Source: Deltaproteobacteria bacterium
GTDB lineage: Bacteria > Myxococcota_A > UBA796 > SXON01
Assembly (NCBI GenBank): GCA_947484175.1
Contig: CANKOI010000034.1
Coordinates: 1 to 40,903 of the forward strand
Length of the DNA stretch: 40,903 nt
Direction of reading: 5' to 3'
Below are positions 1 through 8,843 of the stretch, one piece after another (positions within the stretch are counted from its first letter, which is position 1; each line of letters starts with the position of its first letter). Below the pieces are notes generated by a model that was not told where the DNA came from, did no database searches, and saw nothing but the letters and a program-made list of their open reading frames with translations. Made by a program: the position numbers and the translations under genes.

Positions 1-1353
1 GTGGTGGTGCCACCGCGGGGTGAGGCGGTGGCCATCGACTTTCGTGAGGTGGCGCCGGCGGGGGCCTCGATGGAGGCGTTCGCGGGGGGGGGTTCGAGCA
101 CCGTGGGGGGTTTGGCCGTGGCCGTGCCCACGCAGGGTATCGGACTGGCTGACCTTCACACCCGCTTCGGCCGCGCCTCGCTCTCCACTATCGCCGCCCC
201 CGCGGTCCGCCTCGCAACCGACGGCTTCCCGACCGGGGCGTGGTTGGAGTCTGCGCGGAAGACCTCGCCCGAGATGGAGGCGCTCTTTCTCGTCGGCAAC
301 CGGCAGCCTCGGTTGGCCGAGGCACTTCAGGCGTGGGCCGCGACGAACGGCGAGGCTACCCGCACCGGCTGGATTGCCCAAGACTTCGTCGACACCGCCC
401 AGCGCACCGGCGGCACCCTCACGATGGCCGACCTCGCCGCCTACCGCGTGGAGCCGCGCACCCCGCTCCGGGGCGTCTTCGCGGGGCGCACCCTCGTCAC
501 CATGCCGCCGCCCAGCTCCGGTGGAATCGCGCTCCTCCAGCTGGCGGGCGCTGTTTGGGCGGAGACCTCACTCCACTGCGAAGTCGAGGCCGCCAAGTTC
601 GCCATGGCCGACCGCTCCGCGTGGGGGGGCGACCCGGCGTTCGCCAACGTGAACGTGCCGGCGTTGCTGAGTGCAGAGCGCTTCGCCGCCGTCCGCGCCG
701 ACTGCGCCGACCACACGTTTTTGCCGGAGCACTACGGCCGGGCGCTCCCGGTTCCCGACGACCACGGCACGCTGCACGTGAGCGTGATGGACGCGGAAGG
801 GTGGGCCGTTGCGCTCACCACCACCATCAACACCTCGTTCGGAAGCAAGCTGATCGCGGGCCGCTCGGGCATCGTGCTCAACAACGAGATGGACGACTTC
901 GCCACCCGCCTGGGGGCCCCCAACGCCTTCGGACTGGTGCAGGGAACGCAGAACGCCGTGCAGCCCGGCAAGCGTCCGCTGTCCTCGATGACGCCGACGG
1001 TGGTGCTCGACGCTGCGGGGCGCCCCGAGGTGGTGGTCGGCGGCAGCGGGGGGCCGTTCATCATCACGGGAACGTGGCAGGTTCTGCGGCGCATATTGGT
1101 GGACAACATTCCCGCTGCCGAGGCCGTCGCGGCGCCGCGCTGGCACCACCAGTGGATGCCCAACGCCGTGCTCAGCGAGGCCGATTTTGCCGGCAACGAC
1201 TCGCTCCGCGCCGCCGGGCACGATGTGCGGATCGTGGAGCGTCCCTTCTCGGCCATCCAAGCCGTGCGCCGCACTCCCGAGGGCTTCGAGGCCGGGAGCG
1301 ATCCGCGAAAGAGCGGGGCGCCGGCGTGGTCGAAGGGGCCGTTACATCGTTGA
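1..1353 (+). CDS. ggt: gamma-glutamyltransferase, 5'-truncated by window edge
   Basis: Gamma-glutamyltransferases are Ntn hydrolases that cleave themselves into two subunits and transfer or hydrolyse the gamma-glutamyl group of glutathione, usually in the periplasm. About 450 residues are present against some 550-580 for the family. The visible part starts inside the large subunit (AIDFREVAPAGAS), so the signal peptide and first 100 or so residues lie upstream. The small-subunit start is recognisable at HGTLHVSV, with Thr257 of this fragment as the predicted autocleavage and catalytic nucleophile. It is followed by the conserved PLSSMTPT (about 326-333) and the GGSGGP glycine loop (347-352). 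The reading frame is intact to the stop. The GTG at position 1 is not a believable true start. The next gene begins 17 bases downstream, so the two may be cotranscribed. Family assignment is firm; substrate is not shown by sequence. Confidence 0.93.
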   Translation: MVVPPRGEAVAIDFREVAPAGASMEAFAGGGSSTVGGLAVAVPTQGIGLADLHTRFGRASLSTIAAPAVRLATDGFPTGAWLESARKTSPEMEALFLVGNRQPRLAEALQAWAATNGEATRTGWIAQDFVDTAQRTGGTLTMADLAAYRVEPRTPLRGVFAGRTLVTMPPPSSGGIALLQLAGAVWAETSLHCEVEAAKFAMADRSAWGGDPAFANVNVPALLSAERFAAVRADCADHTFLPEHYGRALPVPDDHGTLHVSVMDAEGWAVALTTTINTSFGSKLIAGRSGIVLNNEMDDFATRLGAPNAFGLVQGTQNAVQPGKRPLSSMTPTVVLDAAGRPEVVVGGSGGPFIITGTWQVLRRILVDNIPAAEAVAAPRWHHQWMPNAVLSEADFAGNDSLRAAGHDVRIVERPFSAIQAVRRTPEGFEAGSDPRKSGAPAWSKGPLHR

Positions 1354-1370
1354 CGCTGAGCGACATCCCC

Positions 1371-2645
1371 ATGAAGCTGCTGCCCCTTCTCCTCCTCCTC
1401 GCCTGCGCCCCCACGGAAGACAGCGCCCCCGCGGACGCCGATGGCGATGGCTACAGCTGGTACGCGGGCGACTGCGACGACGCTGACCCCGAGGTGTTCC
1501 CCGGCGCCGACGATGCTTGGTACGATGGGGTGGACTCCGACTGTGCGGGCAACGACGACCACGACGCCGACGGTGACTTCTCTCCGGCTCCGGACGATTG
1601 CAACGACGAAGATCCCGCGGTCCTGCCGGGCGCCCTCGAAACCTACGGCGACGCCTTGGATGCCGACTGCGACGGGGATCCCGACGGCGCTGGTTTCGTC
1701 CAGTTCACTACGGCCTCCGGGGACACCCGCGGGCCCCGCCTCGCTTCGCTCGCCGACGGAGAGGTGGCCCTGATGCTCCTCGATGACAGCCCCGCCGCGT
1801 TCTACCGACGCTGGAACCCTTCCACCGCCATCTTCGCTCTGGCGTATTCCACCTCGTTGGAGGGCTACGCCTTCGGCGCTCCGCTGGCCTTCGCCCCTGC
1901 GGACTACGTCGACGCCATCGGCGCGAGCGTGTACGCCGAAGGGTCCACCTACCTGGCGCTGGTCTCCATCGACGCGGCCGGAGGCGACAGCTGGCGATGG
2001 GTCGGTTGGGGGTGGCCCACCGACGACCTTGCGGAGTTTCTCGCCACCGACGTGCAGGTGGACGGCGAGGTGGTCACGGTGCTGGGCTGCGCGCTCGGCT
2101 CACGCCTATCGGGCCCGGTCTTGCTGCTCCGCGGAACCGTCGAGGAATTCCGGTCGCATGCCTATGCCTATGCGTATGCGCGCACCGGCTCGGGGGGCGA
2201 GGCCTGCGTTCTGGACGGCGACGACGTGCTGGTGCTGGGGGAGGGCGCGTGCACGCGCTTCACCTACGACGGGTCCTCGCTGGACGAGGGAGAGGGATGG
2301 GGGCGCGGCTACCGCGCGCTGGCCGCTGGAGACGGCCTCGTCGTCGCCGCGCAGGCCGACGAGATCGAGCTTCGCGAGGGCGCTGACGACGACCCCGTGC
2401 GCATCGCAGTGACCGAGGTTCCCGACCTCGTGCGTGTGGCCCGCGCACCGGACGGCAGCGCGAGGGTGTTGTGGCGTTCCGGAGGTAAGGTATGGCTCTA
2501 CAGCAGCGTCACCGACGAGTCCAGAGGCCTCACCATCGCTGAGGACGTTGTTGACGCCGCTGTGGCCGTGAGCGCGGATGGCGCGGTCGTTGTCGCCGTG
2601 CGAACCGCGTCGGCGGTGTGGGTGAGCACGGTGATCGGGGGGTGA
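1371..2645 (+). CDS. lipoprotein with Asp-rich putative metal-binding repeats
   Basis: Predicted exported lipoprotein of 424 residues. The start is ATG followed by a very short hydrophobic signal ending in a lipobox (MKLLPLLLLLAC, Cys12). Residues about 22-101 hold two copies of an Asp/Cys motif of the form DADGDGY, GDCDDADP, FPGADD, then DADGDF, DDCNDEDP, LPGALE. This is the putative metal-binding motif common in secreted proteins of myxobacteria and related bacteria, probably a calcium-binding module. The remaining 320 residues are unrecognised, with short repeated beta-strand-like blocks that could form a propeller; that is a guess. It sits 17 bases after the gamma-glutamyltransferase gene. 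An inverted repeat begins about 20 bases past its stop and may end the transcript. No enzymatic motif was seen. Confidence 0.85.
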   Translation: MKLLPLLLLLACAPTEDSAPADADGDGYSWYAGDCDDADPEVFPGADDAWYDGVDSDCAGNDDHDADGDFSPAPDDCNDEDPAVLPGALETYGDALDADCDGDPDGAGFVQFTTASGDTRGPRLASLADGEVALMLLDDSPAAFYRRWNPSTAIFALAYSTSLEGYAFGAPLAFAPADYVDAIGASVYAEGSTYLALVSIDAAGGDSWRWVGWGWPTDDLAEFLATDVQVDGEVVTVLGCALGSRLSGPVLLLRGTVEEFRSHAYAYAYARTGSGGEACVLDGDDVLVLGEGACTRFTYDGSSLDEGEGWGRGYRALAAGDGLVVAAQADEIELREGADDDPVRIAVTEVPDLVRVARAPDGSARVLWRSGGKVWLYSSVTDESRGLTIAEDVVDAAVAVSADGAVVVAVRTASAVWVSTVIGG

Positions 2646-2666
2646 GGGGTTCGCGGGGGCTGGACT

Positions 2667-2723
2667 GCGACCGAAGTCGATGGGTGAGCCGCCACCCAGG
2701 CGCCACCCTACGACTTCGGTCGC
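2667..2723. repeat. long inverted repeat, possible terminator
   Basis: Arms 2667-2686 and 2704-2723 pair over 20 bases with two mismatches; the outer 13 bases (GCGACCGAAGTCG against CGACTTCGGTCGC) pair perfectly. The 17-base loop is itself GC-rich. It starts 22 bases past the stop of the preceding lipoprotein gene, a typical place for a transcription terminator. There is no T-tract after the right arm, so intrinsic termination is uncertain, and a small mobile repeat or protein-binding site is also possible. Confidence 0.6.
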
Positions 2724-2853
2724 CCAAAGAGGCCCTCGCCCTCGCCCTCGCTCTCGCCTTCGCGGCCGGCGACGTGATGCTCGCAGGCAGGCGGGGCCGC
2801 GCCAAGATCGTGCATCTGGGCGCTGCGCCTAAAGCGCTCTATGTACCGCGAAG

Positions 2854-3321
2854 ATGCCGCGTTCCAGCCATCGCTCGGGGAGTAGGTCGAAGTCGAAGGA
2901 CCCGGACGCGACCGAGCAAGGCCAGCACAGCGATGGGAGTGAGGCGCCAGACGAAGATGAGATCGAGTACCGGAGCGACCCGCGCGGTGGCGGCTGGGGG
3001 GAGGGCGACTACGCCAAGGCGCCCACGCAGACACTCCAGGCGGGGGCAGGGGACTGCGAGGACCTCACGATTCTCATGCTTTCTCTTTCCACATCCCTTG
3101 GCATCGAGTCGTACATGGCCTTCACGGACACCCATGCGTACCCGATCATCTGCTTCCCTCAGCGCTATCGTTCCGTCCGCGCGTTCCGGGTGGGTGACTC
3201 GTACTGCTACGACACCGAGCCCACCCGGCGTGGCGCCACACTGGGGGAGAAGAAGGATCCGGCGAAGGTCAACGCCGTGCTCGATCCCCTTCGCAAAGAG
3301 CAGGTTTCAGTTCGCTGGTGA
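2854..3321 (+). CDS. small transglutaminase-like cysteine protein, possibly N-truncated
   Basis: The C-terminal two thirds look like a bacterial transglutaminase-like domain. It has AGAGDCED with the predicted catalytic Cys68, THAYP with His94, and CYDTEP with Asp120, in the usual Cys-His-Asp order. Such domains act as peptidases or acyl transferases on peptide or protein amides. The protein is short (155 residues). Residues 1-35 are a polar Ser/Lys/Asp/Glu-rich stretch rather than the helices that normally precede the active-site Cys, and no signal peptide is visible. An in-frame TAA at 2830-2832 prevents a longer start, so ATG 2854 is the first available. The gene may be a remnant of a longer one or a small stand-alone protein. 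The 208 bases upstream hold only an inverted repeat and a short run of CTCGCC-like hexamers. Confidence 0.6.
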   Translation: MPRSSHRSGSRSKSKDPDATEQGQHSDGSEAPDEDEIEYRSDPRGGGWGEGDYAKAPTQTLQAGAGDCEDLTILMLSLSTSLGIESYMAFTDTHAYPIICFPQRYRSVRAFRVGDSYCYDTEPTRRGATLGEKKDPAKVNAVLDPLRKEQVSVRW

Positions 3322-3389
3322 GCCGCTGCTCTGCGGCCCCGGCTGTGCCCGGACCAGCGTCAGCAACCACGTCACGCGGGGCGGTGGGC

Positions 3390-4298
3390 TCATCCGTCTC
3401 CCCCCCCCAACCACCCCGCCAGCGCCCTCGCCACCCGCTCACAACGCCCCGCATCCGGGACGACCTCCACGAAGGGCACGAACGCCTCGGTGAGCAGGTC
3501 GCGGCGCACTTCGAGGCAGGCAACGCGGTCCGGAAAGGCATGGACGGTCGCCCAAGCGGTGGTGACGGGGTGCATCGGGTACGTTTCGCCGTCGGCGAGC
3601 GCGAGTCCCTCGGCCGCCAGCTCCCGGCCCAGCGCCGCCGCGCGCACTTCCGACACCGTCCGAAGCCCCTCCGGCGTGCGGTGGATGAGGTCCACTTCGG
3701 GGCGCAACGGCCAGGTTTCGAGGGTGCCGGGAAGGTAGGCGGCGTGCAGATCAGCAACGATGTTCGGGCTCACCTCGACGCCCACCGACCGAGGGGCGTA
3801 AGTGTGGAGCAGGAGGATGTGTCCACCGGCCTCGCCCACGGTGGCGATCGCGGTCTGGACGGCGGCCTGATAGGCGTCGTAGCGGGCCACGAGCAAGGCG
3901 TGGTCGGCCGGATCGGTGATCCACGGCGGCACCCCTGGCGTCACCCCGCCCGAGCGGTACTCCTCCCGCGAGGCGCCCAGCACCCGGTTGCAGTCGATGA
4001 AGGTGCGCGGGATGCAGGAGCGCAACACCACGACGATCGAGGCCGCGCCGCGCTCGCAGAGGAGGCGGGCGGTGGCTTCGGCCACCTCAAAGGCCCCGGC
4101 GTCGGTGTTCACGTGAAAGAAGTCGACGAGGGAGGTGGGGAGGGGGCTCCGGAGAACGTCGGCGACGGCGGCGTACTCTGCGTTGCCCGCTGCGCCGTGC
4201 GGCACTTCGATGCACACCGCGAGGCAGCCGGCGCGGGGACGCTCCGCGCGGTGGACCCGCACCTCGAGCACGTGCGGAATGGAGTCGGGGATGATCAC
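3390..4298 (-). CDS. N-formylglutamate amidohydrolase-like protein
   Basis: This 302-residue protein resembles the N-formylglutamate amidohydrolase family, zinc-dependent hydrolases that release formate from N-formyl-glutamate in histidine degradation and related deacylations. The marks are an EVPHG motif near residue 32 (His34), IPRTFIDCNR at 96-105 matching the family's sR-x-x-x-D-x-N-R signature, and LLLHTYAP with His165 as a likely metal ligand. No other histidine-utilisation gene is near, so the substrate is unknown; a deformylase or deacylase of another N-acyl amino acid is equally possible. The GTG start at 4298 is the first that avoids reading into the ABC ATPase gene, whose stop lies 44 bases upstream. 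It is the last gene of a same-strand run and ends 68 bases from the convergent transglutaminase-like gene. Confidence 0.7.
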   Translation of the reverse strand: MIIPDSIPHVLEVRVHRAERPRAGCLAVCIEVPHGAAGNAEYAAVADVLRSPLPTSLVDFFHVNTDAGAFEVAEATARLLCERGAASIVVVLRSCIPRTFIDCNRVLGASREEYRSGGVTPGVPPWITDPADHALLVARYDAYQAAVQTAIATVGEAGGHILLLHTYAPRSVGVEVSPNIVADLHAAYLPGTLETWPLRPEVDLIHRTPEGLRTVSEVRAAALGRELAAEGLALADGETYPMHPVTTAWATVHAFPDRVACLEVRRDLLTEAFVPFVEVVPDAGRCERVARALAGWLGGGDG

Positions 4299-4342
4299 AG
4301 CACCACTTGGCCAGTCGGAGCCGGCTCGGCAAGGCCGCGTCG

Positions 4343-6226
<1,884 letters not shown>

Positions 6227-6260
6227 CGTTCACCTTGGCGAGCGGCGGCTAACGTGCGGC

Positions 6261-6905
6261 TCAGTAGAAGGCGGCGCCGGGGCCCTCGTTGGGGCGCCCG
6301 TCGATGCTCTCCAGCACCGCCAAGGCGGCGGCTGCGGCGCACTTGATCTCTTCTTCGTCGCCGCCAAGGTAGAGCCGCCCGAAGGCGCCGAAGCTCACCA
6401 CTTCGAGGATGTCGACCTTCGCAGCCTTCTCGGCCTCGTTCGCTGCGATGAGCGCGTAGCCGGCCGGGTGACACTCCAAAACGTAGAGGGTGCGGCCCTC
6501 CTCGATGAAGTTGCCGTGCCGCATCCGATTCGTCATCTGCGCGTGGTAGCCGTGGATGCCGGTGATGGTCTGCGCGCTCACGAGGCGCGGACGCAGCCGG
6601 TCGGTCTCTTTCAAGCCGAGCGTTTCCAGCACGGCTTCGCCGGCCGCCCGGATCTGCCCCTGGTCGAAGTGCTGCAGCTGCAGGCACCCGAACTGCCGCT
6701 CCACGATCTGCATTCCCGGGGTGCACGACGTGCGTTTGAGCGCGATGTCGGTGACGAGGTTCACGTCCATCCCCGGGGCGACCTCAAAGAACACGGCGGC
6801 TTGGCGTTCAAGCGGCATGTAGCCTCGGCTCACCGTGGCCAAGAACGAGGCCGTTTGGGGCTGAAGCACGTCGATGTAGGTGAAGCAGCGAAGCTCGATG
6901 GCCAT
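6261..6905 (-). CDS. tandem BMC-domain (BMC-T type) shell-like protein
   Basis: This 214-residue protein appears to hold two bacterial microcompartment (BMC) domains. Repeat 2 (about 141-201) is the clearer: a helix with ANEAEKAAKVDIL, then GAFGRLYLGGDEEEI and an Ala-rich helix, matching the BMC pattern of a lysine-bearing helix followed by a strand and a final helix. Repeat 1 (about 37-96) aligns with it: VAPGMDVN, IALKRTSC, VERQFGCLQLQHFD, then RAAGEAVLETL. Double-domain BMC proteins form trimers that look like hexagonal shell tiles, often with a gated or cofactor-binding pore. The ATG lies 9 bases after the stop of the ferredoxin gene, so the two are almost surely cotranscribed. No other shell protein, vertex protein or encapsulated enzyme lies in the window. 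The fold is inferred from pattern; a role outside a closed compartment is possible. Confidence 0.75.
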   Translation of the reverse strand: MAIELRCFTYIDVLQPQTASFLATVSRGYMPLERQAAVFFEVAPGMDVNLVTDIALKRTSCTPGMQIVERQFGCLQLQHFDQGQIRAAGEAVLETLGLKETDRLRPRLVSAQTITGIHGYHAQMTNRMRHGNFIEEGRTLYVLECHPAGYALIAANEAEKAAKVDILEVVSFGAFGRLYLGGDEEEIKCAAAAALAVLESIDGRPNEGPGAAFY

Positions 6906-6914
6906 GACCCGGCC

Positions 6915-7355
6915 TTATCGCAGATCGAGCGAAAGCGCCCCCGAGGGGCAGGCGACGATGCACGCGGGACCGTGCCCGAGCGGCGCGCAGGTGTCGCACT
7001 TGTACGCGAGGTCCAGCGCGCTCACCCGGCGGATCGCTCCGTACGTGCAGGCGGCGATGCAGTGGCCGCAGCCCGTGCATCGAGGCTCCACGAGGTCGAC
7101 CCGCCCATTGGGCCACACGAGCAGGGCGTTGTGGGGGCACACGGCCACGCACGGCCGCTCGGCACAGTTTACGCACACGTCGAGCGTCGGCACATCGGCA
7201 ACCAGTCGGATGCGCAGACGGCGTTGTTCAAGGACGATCACGTCGTCGGGAACAAGGTCGGAGCGCCCCGTACGCGCGGATACGCACGCCACCTCGCAGG
7301 CGCCGCAGGGCACACAACGGCTGGGGTCGAGCGCGGGGAAGGAGGCGGGGAGCAC
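6915..7355 (-). CDS. polyferredoxin with four predicted [4Fe-4S] clusters
   Basis: An electron-transfer protein of 146 residues with 16 cysteines in four groups: C14/17/20/24, C61/64/69/73, C93/96/99/103 and C120/123/132/136. This layout matches the HycB/DmsB-type iron-sulfur subunits that pass electrons to or from molybdoenzymes, hydrogenases or aldehyde oxidoreductases; no such partner is in the window. The stop is 9 bases before the BMC-domain gene. The GTG start at 7355 is chosen because the frame upstream runs into the divergent lipoprotein gene and offers no better start. GGGAGG touches the GTG directly, which is too close for a good ribosome site. The in-frame codons just upstream would encode CPRC, so a longer N-terminus cannot be excluded. 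It is cytoplasmic, as no signal peptide is seen. Confidence 0.88.
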   Translation of the reverse strand: MLPASFPALDPSRCVPCGACEVACVSARTGRSDLVPDDVIVLEQRRLRIRLVADVPTLDVCVNCAERPCVAVCPHNALLVWPNGRVDLVEPRCTGCGHCIAACTYGAIRRVSALDLAYKCDTCAPLGHGPACIVACPSGALSLDLR

Positions 7356-7401
7356 CCTCCCGCCTATCGCCGTGGTACAACGGGGGCAGCCCGAGCCCTG
7401 A

Positions 7402-8004
7402 ATGTTGGCCCTCGCCTTAGTGCTGACCGCCTGTGACACCGATTGTAACGATCCCGGCCGCCTCAACGGAACCCACGCCGCCTTCCACACCGTGCTGAAC
7501 GTGAGCGGGAACACCGACACCGGCGAGAGCGCGGACACCGGCGATGACGCGGCAAAGGCTGAGGGAGCGAACCTGCAGGCTACGGCTACCGAGTACGACG
7601 ACCTGACCTATGCCGTTTTCGTGAACGGATGGTCGAAGTGGGAGCTCACCTGGGCGTCGAGCACGGGGCTGCTCAAGGCCGCCACCACCGACGCGAAGGA
7701 GCGCATGGGCGATCCCGGCGAGGTCACGAACGTTCAGGCCACTTGGTCGGGGGAGCTCGTCGAGGCCGAAGACAACTGCAACCTCTTCGACCTGACGCTT
7801 CGCGGCCAGTTCGTCACCTCGCAGGAGACCGAACACCTCTTCAGGTACGCCTCGTCGTTGGTGTGGCAGGGCGAGGGCCTTGCGGGAACCTACGAGTACT
7901 CCGATACGTTTAGCGGCCCGACGACGAGCGGTGGCCTCACCAACGCGCGCGGCGAGGTGGTGCTTGTCGCCCAACCGACAAGCGGGTTCGACACCGGCTT
8001 CTGA
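7402..8004 (+). CDS. lipoprotein of unknown function
   Basis: Predicted lipoprotein of 200 residues. The start is fixed by an in-frame TGA directly before the ATG. The signal MLALALVLTAC is only ten residues before the lipidated Cys and has no basic residue. A Thr/Asp/Gly-rich stretch (about 33-52) forms a flexible linker. The rest has alternating hydrophobic residues suggesting beta structure and a single further cysteine pair candidate (Cys14, and Cys in EDNCNLF). I do not recognise a family. It is divergent from the ferredoxin gene with 46 bases between, and lies 20 bases ahead of the TPR-like gene, with which it is probably cotranscribed. Confidence 0.75.
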   Translation: MLALALVLTACDTDCNDPGRLNGTHAAFHTVLNVSGNTDTGESADTGDDAAKAEGANLQATATEYDDLTYAVFVNGWSKWELTWASSTGLLKAATTDAKERMGDPGEVTNVQATWSGELVEAEDNCNLFDLTLRGQFVTSQETEHLFRYASSLVWQGEGLAGTYEYSDTFSGPTTSGGLTNARGEVVLVAQPTSGFDTGF

Positions 8005-8024
8005 ATCCGGATAGCGCGCCGGCC

Positions 8025-8822
8025 ATGTACAACCTCCTCATCGCCGGGGGCGCCGCCCTGTTGGCGTACACCCTCGGCACCCTCGCCGTGAGCTGGGTGG
8101 CGGGCTTCGCGCCGGCGCTGCTCGCGTTGTTGGGGGTCTGGTTCTTCTTGGCCCGACGCACCGGAAAGAAGGTCGAGGCCATTGCCGCCTCCGCAATGCA
8201 GCACCTCCAGGAGGGGCGCATGGCCGCGGCGCGGGACACGCTCCGCGCGGCCCTCCCGCTCGGCCGCTGGCAACTGCTGGTGGAGTCGCAGCTGCACGGT
8301 CAGATCGGCGCCATCGACTACCTCGAGGCCTGCTCGCTGCTGATGCAGCGCCAGATAACGGCCAGCAAGCCTAAGTTCGCCGACGCGCAGGCCTCGTTGG
8401 TGAAGTCTTGGAGTCGGGACTGGCGCTCGCGTACGCTCCTCGCATGTGTGCACCATCGCGCTAACGAAACCGACAAGGCGTTGGCCGTGTTGAAGGCAGC
8501 CGAATCGGGGGGCTCGAGAGAGGCGATGTTCTGGGCGGTGTACGCCTACGTGCTCAACGAAGCCAAGCGCCGCGAGGAGGCCCTGCAGGTGGTTGCGCGA
8601 GGGCTCACGTCCCTCCCCAAGAACGCCGGACTTCTCGGCATCCAAGAGGCCCTGGGCAACCGCAAGCGCCCCGACTTCAAGACCTTCGGCGAGCCATGGT
8701 ACCAGTTCTTCCCGGACCAGATTCCCCAGGAGGTGCTCATGGAGCAGGCCCGCGCCGCCGGGAAGCTCCCGCAGCAGGCCGCCAACCGCAGCCCCAAGAC
8801 GTGGCCTCAGCCGAGGCGGTGA
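8025..8822 (+). CDS. membrane-anchored TPR-like protein
   Basis: 265 residues. The N-terminus holds two closely spaced hydrophobic helices (about 5-25 and 28-46), followed by a basic RRTGKK, so the rest should face the cytoplasm. Residues about 50-215 are amphipathic helix pairs with TPR-like features, for example ANETDKALAVLKAAE and AKRREEALQVVARGL. These suggest a helical-repeat scaffold for protein contacts. The C-terminal 50 residues are Pro/Gln/Arg-rich. It follows the lipoprotein gene by 20 bases and converges on the fusion hydrolase gene, ending 21 bases from it. No catalytic motif was seen. Confidence 0.7.
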   Translation: MYNLLIAGGAALLAYTLGTLAVSWVAGFAPALLALLGVWFFLARRTGKKVEAIAASAMQHLQEGRMAAARDTLRAALPLGRWQLLVESQLHGQIGAIDYLEACSLLMQRQITASKPKFADAQASLVKSWSRDWRSRTLLACVHHRANETDKALAVLKAAESGGSREAMFWAVYAYVLNEAKRREEALQVVARGLTSLPKNAGLLGIQEALGNRKRPDFKTFGEPWYQFFPDQIPQEVLMEQARAAGKLPQQAANRSPKTWPQPRR

Positions 8823-8843
8823 CGGCCACTCGGGGCGGCGCGC

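Noticed and set aside
240..1370. Long plus-strand open frame continuous with the lipoprotein frame
   Set aside because: It runs through the gamma-glutamyltransferase gene in another frame and is Arg-rich without domains; the lipoprotein starts at 1371 with a clear lipobox.
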